From Halomonas gemina (GTDB lineage: Bacteria > Pseudomonadota > Gammaproteobacteria > Pseudomonadales > Halomonadaceae), in assembly GCF_023554995.1 (NCBI RefSeq), contig NZ_JAMJPK010000005.1, positions 124,001 through 188,000 of the forward strand: a stretch of 64,000 bases of DNA, given 5' to 3'. Position 1 is the stretch's first letter. The number at the start of each line of letters is the position of its first letter. Positions 55,623 through 64,000 of this stretch are shown here, one piece after another. The position numbers were made by a program, and so were the translations under genes. A model generated the notes under the pieces. It was not told the DNA's origin. It ran no database searches and saw only the letters and a list, made by a program, of their open reading frames with translations.

Positions 55623-56203
55623 GACTCGGGCTCCTCGCGGGTGTCGGGCGGATGGTGGCCGCGCACATTGTCGGTCAGCCGGGCGCGGTTGTCATGGATC
55701 CAGGCGTCGAAGCGCTCGCCACGCATCCGCTGGGGCGGCTGGCGCAGCAGGGCCGGGGTGTCGCTCCAGGCATGGCCGCTGTCGGCGTCGAAGTGGAGCA
55801 CCTCGGTATCGAGCTGCCAGCGCTCGGCAGGGGCCAGCAGTCGTGCATCGCCGGTGAGGGTCAGCGGGTTGCCACCCGCCCCGAGGGTGCCGCGCTCGCC
55901 GCTGGCCAGCCAGACCCGGCTCGAGTCGTCGAGCAGGCGTCCCCGGGGGCGCTCCAGGCGCGTCACGTCGTCATGGGGGGTGTGGGTGAGCCGCGGGGTG
56001 TCGAGTCGCTGGTGGGGCTGGCCCTGGGCATCGAAGCGGGTCAGCCGGGCGTCCTCCAGGTAGTAGTCCGGCTCGCCGGCCTCATTTCCTGGCACGGGGC
56101 CGGGGGGTGGGGTGTCGCGCAGGTCGAGCAGCGCCAGTCCGCCGCCCAGGACGAGCAGCAGCAGGAACAGGCCGGAGCGGAAGCCGGGACGCGGCAGGCG
56201 CAT
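55619..56203 (-). CDS. lptC: LPS export protein LptC
   Basis: LptC is the inner-membrane anchored receptor that takes LPS from LptBFG and hands it to LptA. The 194-residue protein has one N-terminal membrane helix ([18 protein letters not shown]) and a periplasmic jellyroll with [20 protein letters not shown] and [16 protein letters not shown]. Four-base overlap with lptA and three bases from kdsC. The family is divergent, but position and topology make the call firm. Confidence 0.9.
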   Translation of the reverse strand: MRLPRPGFRSGLFLLLLVLGGGLALLDLRDTPPPGPVPGNEAGEPDYYLEDARLTRFDAQGQPHQRLDTPRLTHTPHDDVTRLERPRGRLLDDSSRVWLASGERGTLGAGGNPLTLTGDARLLAPAERWQLDTEVLHFDADSGHAWSDTPALLRQPPQRMRGERFDAWIHDNRARLTDNVRGHHPPDTREEPES

Positions 56204-56206
56204 GGT

Positions 56207-56764
56207 TCAGGTCGTGCCGTGCAGGTAGGTGTCGAGTACCGCATCCCAGTGCCCCTGGGTCTGGAGCAGGGTGTCGCAGATCTCGCGCACCGCGCCGTGG
56301 CCGCCCGCGGACTCGGTGATCCAGTCGGCATGCTGGCGAATGTAGGCCGGAGCGCCGGGCACGCTGATGCCGACCCCGGCGCGCCGGATGGGCGCCACGT
56401 CGGGCATGTCGTCACCGCAGTAGGCGACCTGCTCGAGCTCCAGGCCCAGTCGGCTGCACAGCTCGCGCAGCACGGTGAGCTTCTTCTCGGCCCCCTGGAA
56501 GACATGCTTGACGCCAAGCGCGGCGGCGCGTCGGCTGACCATCGGCGAATCGCGTCCGGTGATGAAGGCCACCACGATGCCGGCACGCTGCGCCAGCTTG
56601 ATGCCATGGCCGTCGTGGGTGTGGAAGGCCTTGATCTCGACGCCATCGGCCTGGAAGTAGAGGCGTCCGTCGGTGAGCACGCCGTCCACGTCCAGGGCGA
56701 GCAGGCGGACGCGGCGCAGGCGGTCGACGAGTTGGCTGTCGAGCAGGGGGGGGGCGAGGCTCAT
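56207..56764 (-). CDS. kdsC: 3-deoxy-manno-octulosonate-8-phosphate phosphatase
   Basis: KdsC removes phosphate from Kdo-8-P in the route to the inner-core sugar Kdo. This HAD-superfamily C0-type enzyme of 185 residues has the nucleophile motif LALDVDGVLTDGRLYF, the Thr motif FITGRDSPMVSRRA, a Lys near residue 90, and the Asp pair in AYCGDDMPDVAPIRRAG. It lies between kdsD and lptC, the conserved order. Confidence 0.95.
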   Translation of the reverse strand: MSLAPPLLDSQLVDRLRRVRLLALDVDGVLTDGRLYFQADGVEIKAFHTHDGHGIKLAQRAGIVVAFITGRDSPMVSRRAAALGVKHVFQGAEKKLTVLRELCSRLGLELEQVAYCGDDMPDVAPIRRAGVGISVPGAPAYIRQHADWITESAGGHGAVREICDTLLQTQGHWDAVLDTYLHGTT

Positions 56765-56806
56765 GGTGTCTCCAGCAGTCGGGGGGTTGGGGTGGGCATA
56801 CAGGGG

Positions 56807-57802
56807 TCAGATGACGCCGCTGGCAAGCAGGTCATGCATGTGCAGGGCACCGACCGGGCGGCCGTCGGCATCGACCACGGCCAGCGCCGAGATGCGGTTG
56901 TCCTCCATGATGCGCACCGCCTCGGCGGCCAGGGTGTCGGGGGCGACGTGCTTGCCGGGGCGGGTCATGACGTCGTCGACGATGAGGCCGGTGAGGTCGC
57001 TGTGCTGGTCGAGGGTGCGGCGCAGGTCGCCGTCGGTGTAGACCCCGGCCAGGCGGCCGTCGGCGTCGACCACGCAGGTAAAGCCCAGCCCCTGGCGGGT
57101 GATCTCTAGCAGGGCATCGCGCAGCGGACTGCCCAGCTCGACCCTGGGCAGTCGGGTCCCCTCGTGCATCAGGTCGGCGACCCGCAGCAGCAGGCGCTTG
57201 CCCAGGCTCCCGCCGGGGTGGGAGAGGGCGAACTCCTCGGCGGTGAAGCCGCGTGACTCGAGCAGCGCCACCGCCAGGGCGTCGCCGAGCGCCAGGGCGG
57301 CGGTGGTGGACGAGGTCGGGGCCAGGTCCAGCGGGCAGGCCTCGCGCTCGACCCCGGCATCCAGGTGGGCCTCGGCGTGCCGGGCCAGGGTCGAGCCCGG
57401 CCGGCCGGTCATGCTGATCAGTGGCGTGCCCATGCGCTTGAGCAGGGGCAGCAGGGCAGTGACTTCGGCGGTCTCGCCGGAATTGGAGAGGGCCAGCACC
57501 ACGTCACCGGGGGTGATCATGCCCAGGTCGCCGTGGCTGGCCTCGCCGGGATGCACGAAGAAGGCGGGTGTGCCGGTGCTGGCCAGGGTGGCGGCGATCT
57601 TGCCGGCGACATGGCCCGACTTGCCCATGCCGGTCACCACCACGCGACCTCGACAGGCCAGTATCAGCTCGCAGGCGTGGTCGAAGGCGTCGTCGAGGCG
57701 TCCGGCCAGGGCGGCGATGGCCTGCTGTTCCAGTTCCAGGGTGCGGCGGGCACTCTCGCGCAGGAGGGACGTGCCGGCCGCTGAGGGAGCGTCATGGGTC
57801 AT
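56807..57802 (-). CDS. kdsD: Arabinose-5-phosphate isomerase
   Basis: KdsD interconverts ribulose-5-phosphate and arabinose-5-phosphate, the first step of Kdo synthesis. The 331-residue protein has an N-terminal SIS domain (VVVTGMGKSGHVAGKIAATL, LALSNSGETAEVTALLPLLK, PTSSTTAALALGDALAVALL) and two CBS domains (residues about 215-325). The start at 57802 gives the standard MTHDAPSA N-terminus; the longer open frame to 58243 overlaps yrbG and is a shadow. Confidence 0.95.
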   Translation of the reverse strand: MTHDAPSAAGTSLLRESARRTLELEQQAIAALAGRLDDAFDHACELILACRGRVVVTGMGKSGHVAGKIAATLASTGTPAFFVHPGEASHGDLGMITPGDVVLALSNSGETAEVTALLPLLKRMGTPLISMTGRPGSTLARHAEAHLDAGVEREACPLDLAPTSSTTAALALGDALAVALLESRGFTAEEFALSHPGGSLGKRLLLRVADLMHEGTRLPRVELGSPLRDALLEITRQGLGFTCVVDADGRLAGVYTDGDLRRTLDQHSDLTGLIVDDVMTRPGKHVAPDTLAAEAVRIMEDNRISALAVVDADGRPVGALHMHDLLASGVI

Positions 57803-57843
57803 GGCGGTGATTGTTGCCCGTTGTGGGGTTTCACTCAAGGGGG

Positions 57844-58794
57844 TCAGCCGACGGCGGAGGCGCCGACGCTGCCGAGCCAGGCCAGGTAGCCGGCATAGAC
57901 CAGCACCAGCAGGCCCCCCGGCAGGCGCCCCAGGTGGCCGCGGCGATTCCACAGCAGCAGCGCCCCCAGGGCCAGGGTCAGCACCAGCATCACCGGGTAG
58001 TCGCGTCCGGCCGCGGCGGGGTCCGTGGCGCCCGGGGCCAGCAGCGCCGGCACCGGCAGCACGGTCAGCATGTTGAAGAGGTTGGAGCCGATGACGTTGC
58101 CGATGGCAAGGTCGTGGTGGCGCTTGAAGGCGCTTGCCACGCAGGCCGCCAGCTCCGGCAGGCTGGTGCCGATGGCCACCACGGTCAGCCCGATCACCAG
58201 TTCGCTGACGCCGAGTCCCCGGGCCAGCTCGCTGGCGCCCCACACCAGGGCGCGGGAACTGGCGACCATGATCACCAGGGTGGCCACCAGCCAGCCCAGG
58301 GCCTGGCCCAGCGGCATGCCGGGAATCTCGCCGGCACTCTCGTCATCGGGGGTGTCGGCGCGGAACAGCCACCACAGGCTGAACACCAGCAGCACCAGCA
58401 GCAGCAGGCCGTCGAGCCGGTCGAGGTGGCCGTTGGCCAGGGCGTAGCCGGCCAGGCCCGTGGCGCCGAGCAGCAGCGGCAGCTCGCGGCGCACGATGGA
58501 GAAGCGCACCGGGATCGGCACAACCAGGGCGGTGACGCCCAGCACCAGGGCGATGTTGGCGATGTTGGAGCCCAGCGCATTGCCGACGGCGAGGTCGGGC
58601 ACGCCATCCAGGGAGGCCATCACCGAGACCACGATCTCCGGTGCCGAGGTACCCAGCGAGACGACGGTCATCCCCACCAGCAGGGTGCTCATGCCGGCCC
58701 GCCAGGCGGTGGCCGCGGCCGCGCCGACGAAGCGATCGGCACTCCACAGCAGGCCGACGAAGCCGAGCAGGACGATCATCAGGGGGAGAAGCAT
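57844..58794 (-). CDS. yrbG: Calcium/sodium antiporter (YrbG family)
   Basis: This inner-membrane cation exchanger of the CaCA superfamily has 316 residues and about ten helices. The two alpha-repeats appear as TVVSLGTSAPEIVVSVMAS, with GNALGSNIANIALVLG, and TVVAIGTSLPELAACVASAF, with GNVIGSNLFNMLTVL. I chose the ATG at 58794 at the first helix; another ATG at 58836 is open but adds a hydrophilic leader without ribosome site. It lies upstream of kdsD and divergent from mlaF, as in E. coli. Confidence 0.92.
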   Translation of the reverse strand: MLLPLMIVLLGFVGLLWSADRFVGAAAATAWRAGMSTLLVGMTVVSLGTSAPEIVVSVMASLDGVPDLAVGNALGSNIANIALVLGVTALVVPIPVRFSIVRRELPLLLGATGLAGYALANGHLDRLDGLLLLVLLVFSLWWLFRADTPDDESAGEIPGMPLGQALGWLVATLVIMVASSRALVWGASELARGLGVSELVIGLTVVAIGTSLPELAACVASAFKRHHDLAIGNVIGSNLFNMLTVLPVPALLAPGATDPAAAGRDYPVMLVLTLALGALLLWNRRGHLGRLPGGLLVLVYAGYLAWLGSVGASAVG

Positions 58795-58931
58795 GGCGCG
58801 GTCCGGGATGGTGGGTGGCGGGCGCACATTGAACATGCCGGGCCCGGGCGGTGCAAGGCGAGCGGGACGCTGGCGCCGCGGGGCATGGTTAGGATACGAT
58901 GTTCGATAATATTCTCGAGGATGGTAAAGCG

Positions 58932-59744
58932 ATGACGGACTCCCCCTTCGTGGAAGTGGAGAGCCTGCACTTCTCGCGCGGCGAGATGGACATCTTCCGC
59001 GGCGTCGACCTGGTCATCCCGCGCGGTCGGATCACCGCCATCATGGGCCCCAGCGGTACCGGCAAGACCACCCTGCTCAAGATGATCGGCGGCCAGCTGA
59101 CCCCCGACGCGGGGCGAGTGCGCATCGACGGTCAGGATGTCCATGCGTTGTCGCGCAAGGCGCTGTTCGTGCTGCGCCGGCGCATGGGGATGCTGTTCCA
59201 GAGCGGGGCGCTGTTCTCCGACCTCGATGTCTACGAGAACGTGGCCTTCCCGCTGCGGGTGCATACCGACCTGCCCGAGGCGATGATCCGCGACGTGGTG
59301 CTGATGAAGCTGCAGGCCGTCGGGCTGCGCGGAGCCCGGCAGCTGAAGACCTCGGAGCTCTCCGGCGGCATGGCGCGCCGGGTGGCGCTGGCGCGCGCCA
59401 TCGCCCTGGACCCCGAGCTGATCCTCTACGACGAGCCCTTCGCCGGCCAGGACCCGATCTCCATGGGCGTGCTGGTGCAGCTGATCAAGCGCCTCAACGA
59501 GGCCCTGGGCCTGACGGCGGTGGTGGTCTCCCACGACATCAAGGAGACGCTCTCCATCGCCGACTATGTCTATGTGATCGCCGATGGCCAGGTGATGGCC
59601 CACGGCACGCCGGCCAGCCTCGATGCGGACCGCGACCCCCGGGTCAGCCAGTTCATGCACGGCGAGCCCGACGGGCCGGTGCCCTTCCACTACCCGGCGA
59701 TGGATTTCCATGCCGATATCCTGGGCAGCGGGGGGCCGCGATGA
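58932..59744 (+). CDS. mlaF: Phospholipid transport ATPase MlaF
   Basis: MlaF drives the MlaFEDB complex that moves phospholipids between outer and inner membranes. The 270-residue protein from the ATG at 58932 matches E. coli MlaF in length. It has Walker A ([18 protein letters not shown]), [20 protein letters not shown] (Q-loop), signature [16 protein letters not shown] and Walker B ([14 protein letters not shown]). An ATG at 58899 is also open, preceded by AGGA. Four-base overlap with mlaE. Confidence 0.94.
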   Translation: MTDSPFVEVESLHFSRGEMDIFRGVDLVIPRGRITAIMGPSGTGKTTLLKMIGGQLTPDAGRVRIDGQDVHALSRKALFVLRRRMGMLFQSGALFSDLDVYENVAFPLRVHTDLPEAMIRDVVLMKLQAVGLRGARQLKTSELSGGMARRVALARAIALDPELILYDEPFAGQDPISMGVLVQLIKRLNEALGLTAVVVSHDIKETLSIADYVYVIADGQVMAHGTPASLDADRDPRVSQFMHGEPDGPVPFHYPAMDFHADILGSGGPR

Positions 59745-60523
59745 TCGAGCGGATCCGCCAGCTGGGGCGGCGTGGCTGCGACCTGATGGAGTCGCTGGGC
59801 CGGGCCGGGATCTTCCTCGGCCAGTCGGCGGTGGGGGTGCCGTCCCGCGAGGGCCTCTACCTCTGGGTGCGGCAGATGCACTTCGTCGGCGTGATGTCGC
59901 TGGCCATCGTGCTGGTCTCGGGGCTGTTCATCGGCATGGTGCTGGCCCTGCAGGGCTACACCATCCTCGTCGACTTCGGGGCCGAGCAGGCACTGGGGCA
60001 GATGGTGGCCCTCTCCCTGTTGCGCGAGCTGGGGCCGGTGGTGGCGGCGCTGCTGTTCGCCGGCCGTGCCGGCTCCGCCCTGACCGCCGAGATCGGCCTG
60101 ATGAAGGCCACCGAGCAGCTGACCAGCATGGAGATGATCGGCGTAGACCCGCTGCGCCGCGTGGTCGCGCCGCGACTCTGGGCTGGCTTCGTGGCCCTGC
60201 CGCTGCTGACCATCGGCTTCAGCGGGGTGGGCGTCTGGGGCGGCCAGCTGGTCGGCGTCGAATGGCTTGGCGTCTTCGAGGGCTCCTACTGGGGCAACAT
60301 GCAGGCCAGCGTGGAGTTCATCGACGACGTGGGCAACGGCCTGATCAAGAGCCTGGTGTTCGCCCTGGTGGTGACCTGGATCGCGGTCTTCCAGGGCTAT
60401 GACCTGATCCCCACCTCGGAAGGCATCTCGCGTGCCACCACCCGCACGGTGGTCTATTCCTCTCTGGCGGTACTGGGCCTGGATTTCGTGCTCACCGCCC
60501 TGATGTTCGGAGAGCTTTCCTGA
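59741..60523 (+). CDS. mlaE: Phospholipid transport permease MlaE
   Basis: MlaE is the inner-membrane permease of the Mla complex. The 260-residue protein has an amphipathic N-terminal interface helix and then membrane helices. The family stretches are [60 protein letters not shown] and [20 protein letters not shown]. The start overlaps mlaF by 4 bases. The stop lies within the second copy of a short direct repeat (see repeat at 60499). Confidence 0.95.
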   Translation: MIERIRQLGRRGCDLMESLGRAGIFLGQSAVGVPSREGLYLWVRQMHFVGVMSLAIVLVSGLFIGMVLALQGYTILVDFGAEQALGQMVALSLLRELGPVVAALLFAGRAGSALTAEIGLMKATEQLTSMEMIGVDPLRRVVAPRLWAGFVALPLLTIGFSGVGVWGGQLVGVEWLGVFEGSYWGNMQASVEFIDDVGNGLIKSLVFALVVTWIAVFQGYDLIPTSEGISRATTRTVVYSSLAVLGLDFVLTALMFGELS

Positions 60524-60532
60524 TGTTCGGAG
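60499..60532 (+). repeat. 14-base direct repeat at the mlaE/mlaD junction
   Basis: CCTGATGTTCGGAG occurs at 60499-60512 and again at 60519-60532 (period 20). The second copy supplies the mlaE stop codon and the CGGAG ribosome site of mlaD. It looks like a small local duplication. Confidence 0.7.
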
Positions 60533-60539
60533 CAAACGG

Positions 60540-61004
60540 ATGAAGCGCAGCAAGACGATGGAGCTCGGGGTCGGCCTGTTCATGCTGGCCGGCATCCTGG
60601 GCCTGGTGTTCCTGGGGCTGAGGGTCAGTGGCCTGAGCCTCGCCCTGCCCAGCGAGACCTTCCGGCTGGAGGCCAACTTCGCCAACATCGGCGGCCTCAA
60701 GCCGCGGGCACGGGTCACCATGGCCGGAGTCACGGTGGGACGCGTCGAGGCCATCGAGCTGGATACCGAGTGGTACGATGCACGGGTGGTGATGGAGCTC
60801 GATGGGCAGCTGGAAGGCCAGCTCCCGGAGGACAGCACCGCCGCCATCCTCACCGCAGGCCTGCTGGGGGAGCAGTATATCGGGCTCTCGGTGGGCGGGG
60901 CCCCCGACACCCTCGCCGATGCCGATACCCTGCGTGATACCCAGTCTGCCCTGGTGCTCGAGGAGCTGATCCAGCAGTTCGTGTCCAGCATGGTCAAGGA
61001 GTGA
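60540..61004 (+). CDS. mlaD: Phospholipid transport MCE-domain protein MlaD
   Basis: MlaD forms a hexameric MCE ring on the periplasmic side of MlaFE and channels phospholipid. The 154-residue protein has one N-terminal membrane helix (ELGVGLFMLAGILGLVFLGL), then the MCE domain (LEANFANIGGLKPRARVTMA, GVTVGRVEAIELDTEW). TAAILTAGLLGEQYIGLSVG and the C-terminal LVLEELIQQFV pore helix follow. Cognate ribosome site is in the direct repeat just upstream. Confidence 0.95.
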   Translation: MKRSKTMELGVGLFMLAGILGLVFLGLRVSGLSLALPSETFRLEANFANIGGLKPRARVTMAGVTVGRVEAIELDTEWYDARVVMELDGQLEGQLPEDSTAAILTAGLLGEQYIGLSVGGAPDTLADADTLRDTQSALVLEELIQQFVSSMVKE

Positions 61005-61009
61005 ACGAG

Positions 61010-61660
61010 ATGAAGATGATGAACCTTCGCGCGCTGTTCGCCGGGCTCGGCCTGCTGCTGCTGGCGCTGCCGCTGATGGCGGCCCAGCCCGACCAAGGCC
61101 CCGAGCAGATGATCCGTGCCAGCATCGACGAGCTGATGACCCGTATCGAGGGGCGCGAGGACTACTTCGCCGACAACCTCGACGAGCTCGAGGCGATCGT
61201 CGACGACAGCCTCGAGGACGTGGCCGACTTCCGCTACATCGGCGCCAGTGTGATGGGACGCTACTTCGGCAACGCCACGCCACAGCAGCGGTCGCGCTTC
61301 GTCGAGACCTTCCGCAAGACCCTGATCGACACCTATGCCAAGGGCCTGGTCACCTTCGACTACCGCGAGATCCGGGTGCTCGACAACCAGCAGTCATCGC
61401 GCTATGAGGACCAGGCCAGCGTGGCCATGGAGGTGGTGGCCAACGACGGCAGCGTCTATCCGGTCAGCTATTCGCTGCGCCTCTCCGGCGACCAGTGGAA
61501 GGTGGTCAACGTGATCGTCAACGGCATCAACCTGGGGCTGACCTTCCGCAACCAGTTCGACCAGGCGATGCGCGACCAGAATCGCGACTATGACGCGGTC
61601 ATCGAGGGCTGGGCGCCCGAGCTTGCCGTCGAGGAGCTGGAGGAGGGCGGCAGCGCATGA
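61010..61660 (+). CDS. mlaC: Phospholipid-binding periplasmic protein MlaC
   Basis: MlaC shuttles phospholipids across the periplasm between the outer-membrane MlaA complex and MlaD. The 216-residue protein has a signal peptide (LFAGLGLLLLALPLMAAQ) and the family regions DFRYIGASVMGRYFGNATPQ, FVETFRKTLIDTYAKGLVTF and DQWKVVNVIVNGINLGLTFR. I chose the ATG at 61010 (AAGGAG nine bases before) over a GTG at 61001 overlapping the mlaD stop. Four-base overlap with mlaB. Confidence 0.94.
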   Translation: MKMMNLRALFAGLGLLLLALPLMAAQPDQGPEQMIRASIDELMTRIEGREDYFADNLDELEAIVDDSLEDVADFRYIGASVMGRYFGNATPQQRSRFVETFRKTLIDTYAKGLVTFDYREIRVLDNQQSSRYEDQASVAMEVVANDGSVYPVSYSLRLSGDQWKVVNVIVNGINLGLTFRNQFDQAMRDQNRDYDAVIEGWAPELAVEELEEGGSA

Positions 61661-61995
61661 GCGTGCTGCTGGATCAGCGCAGCTCCTGCCTGGAGGCCGA
61701 CGGCGGCCAGCTGTCGGTGACCGGCGAGGTCGGCTTCGAGGTTGCCTCGGCGATGGCCGAGGCCGGCAGCGCCTGGCTGGCCGAGCGCCCGGCCGGCAGC
61801 GAGGTAGTCTTCGACCTGAGCGGCGTCGGCCGGGTCAGCAGCGCGGCGCTCAGCGTGCTGCTTGAGTGGACCCGCCAGGCCCGCGATGCCGGCGTCGAGG
61901 TGGCCGCCGTGCGCCTCTCGGCCCCCCTCGAGCGCCTGACCCGGGTCGCGGGGCTGGACACTCTGCTGCCGCTCGCCGAGCCGGTCGCCGCCTGA
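61657..61995 (+). CDS. mlaB: STAS-domain protein MlaB
   Basis: MlaB is the cytoplasmic STAS subunit that stabilises and activates MlaF. The 112-residue protein has VTGEVGFEVASAMAEAGSAW, EVVFDLSGVGRVSSAALSVL (STAS core with the Ser/Ala-Ala loop) and RLSAPLERLTRVAGLDTLLP. Coupled to mlaC by a 4-base overlap. It ends the mlaFEDCB run; a strong hairpin lies about 65 bases downstream. Confidence 0.9.
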   Translation: MSVLLDQRSSCLEADGGQLSVTGEVGFEVASAMAEAGSAWLAERPAGSEVVFDLSGVGRVSSAALSVLLEWTRQARDAGVEVAAVRLSAPLERLTRVAGLDTLLPLAEPVAA

Positions 61996-62060
61996 GCCGG
62001 ACCTCCCTTGCCATCGCCAAGCGCGGTGCTTTTCTTTACCATGTGCTGCCATGAGATCCC

Positions 62061-62095
62061 CGCTACCGGGGGCCACGACGTGGCCCCCGGTAGCG
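62061..62095. terminator. Perfect 16-bp hairpin between mlaB and ibaG
   Basis: CGCTACCGGGGGCCAC (62061-62076) pairs perfectly with GTGGCCCCCGGTAGCG (62080-62095) around a 3-base loop. There is no U-run after it. It probably attenuates or marks the end of the mla transcript before ibaG-murA. Confidence 0.55.
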
Positions 62096-62135
62096 TCTCC
62101 CCGACGAATCGACGAACCACAGGAGTGCCGGTGCC

Positions 62136-63666
<1,531 letters not shown>

Positions 63667-63686
63667 GTCGACCAACAGGCGAGACC

Positions 63687-64000
63687 ATGAGCAAGCAACT
63701 GATTCTGGCCCTCTCCAAGGGCCGCATCCTGGAAGAGACCCTGCCACTGCTGGCCGATGCCGGCATCACCCCGGCCGAGGACCTGGGCAAGAGCCGCAAG
63801 CTGCTGTTCGATACCAACCTGCCGGATGTCAAGCTGGTGGTGATCCGCGCCACCGACGTGCCGACCTATGTCCAGCTCGGGGCGGCGGATCTCGGCGTGG
63901 CCGGCAAGGACGTGCTGCTCGAGCACGGCGTCGAGGGCCTCTACGAGCCCCTCGACCTGGAGATCGCCCGCTGCCGGCTGATGACCGCCGGCATCACCGG
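63687..64000 (+). CDS. hisG: ATP phosphoribosyltransferase, short form, N-terminal part
   Basis: HisG condenses ATP and PRPP, the first step of histidine synthesis. Only the first 104 codons are present before the right edge. The start [20 protein letters not shown] and the segments [34 protein letters not shown] and [10 protein letters not shown] are typical of the HisZ-dependent short HisG. Gamma-proteobacterial order murA-hisG-hisD supports it. The long-form regulatory domain cannot be excluded because the C-terminus is outside the window. Confidence 0.93.
   Translation, partial: MSKQLILALSKGRILEETLPLLADAGITPAEDLGKSRKLLFDTNLPDVKLVVIRATDVPTYVQLGAADLGVAGKDVLLEHGVEGLYEPLDLEIARCRLMTAGIT

Noticed and set aside
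54367..55668. Apparent long protein fusing an extra N-terminus to LptB
   Set aside because: The upstream part overlaps lptA in another frame; lptB has a normal ATG at 55092 sharing a base with the lptA stop.
56807..58243. N-terminally extended KdsD
   Set aside because: The extension is Arg/Gly/Ala-rich shadow of yrbG; the ATG at 57802 gives the standard protein.
62012..62040. Rho-independent terminator right after mlaB
   Set aside because: AAGC...GCTT before TTTTCTTT gives only a 4-bp stem; the longer hairpin at 62061 is the better candidate.

Overview
The window is a gene-dense, GC-rich chromosomal segment from a gammaproteobacterium. Gene order and protein character point to the Halomonadaceae (Halomonas/Chromohalobacter type), with Pseudomonas-like synteny: TPR lipoprotein/hemA-prfA-prmC, gatCAB next to mreBCD-maf-rng-yhdP-tldD-darP-pmbA, and npr-rapZ-ptsN-hpf-rpoN-lptB-lptA-lptC-kdsC-kdsD-yrbG divergent from mlaFEDCB-ibaG-murA-hisG. 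I saw no rRNA, tRNA, CRISPR array, insertion sequence, phage gene or replication origin. Both ends cut through genes (a TPR lipoprotein on the left, hisG on the right). The assignment to a family is an inference from synteny.

Layout. (1) 1-5063 is housekeeping: haem synthesis, release factor 1 and its methyltransferase, an Lrp-type regulator and MoeB. (2) 5074-17069 is polyamine and omega-amino-acid uptake and catabolism locus A: a BauR-like regulator and BauA-like transaminase, then a long run on the + strand holding a PuuB-like oxidase, a complete Spu/Pot-type ABC importer with two periplasmic binding proteins, a gamma-glutamylpolyamine synthetase and a second PuuB-like oxidase. (3) 17072-24060 is a one-carbon island: formate-THF ligase, a GlxA/GbdR-type AraC regulator, a dimethylglycine-dehydrogenase-like flavoprotein with a GcvT half, and a stand-alone folate-dependent demethylase-like protein resembling DmdA. 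(4) 24367-35064 holds a glycine-zipper envelope protein, an NhaC-type antiporter, a third PuuB paralogue with a GntR/FCD regulator and a striking tandem operator, and polyamine locus B: a second glutamylpolyamine synthetase, PuuD, SpuC, PuuC and the cupin regulator PuuR. (5) 35091-64000 is conserved core: GatCAB, rod-shape proteins, RNase G, AsmA-like YhdP, TldD/PmbA protease, nitrogen-PTS and sigma-54, LPS transport and Kdo synthesis, and Mla phospholipid transport.

How the parts work together. The ABC importer brings in putrescine or spermidine. PuuA-type ligases glutamylate it, PuuB-type oxidases and PuuC oxidise it, and PuuD releases GABA. SpuC offers a transaminase route, and BauA handles beta-alanine from longer polyamines. 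The one-carbon island looks built to strip methyl groups from a methylated osmolyte (glycine betaine derivative, sarcosine or a sulfonium compound) onto folate, with formate-THF ligase balancing the folate pool. That substrate assignment is inference.

The observations most worth a second look are: mreC appears to start at an ATC codon; a DmdA-like demethylase is paired with a DMGDH-like oxidase and fhs; two copies of a perfect 10-bp palindrome lie between an oxidase gene and a GntR gene; and the Puu pathway is split, with three PuuB and two PuuA paralogues.
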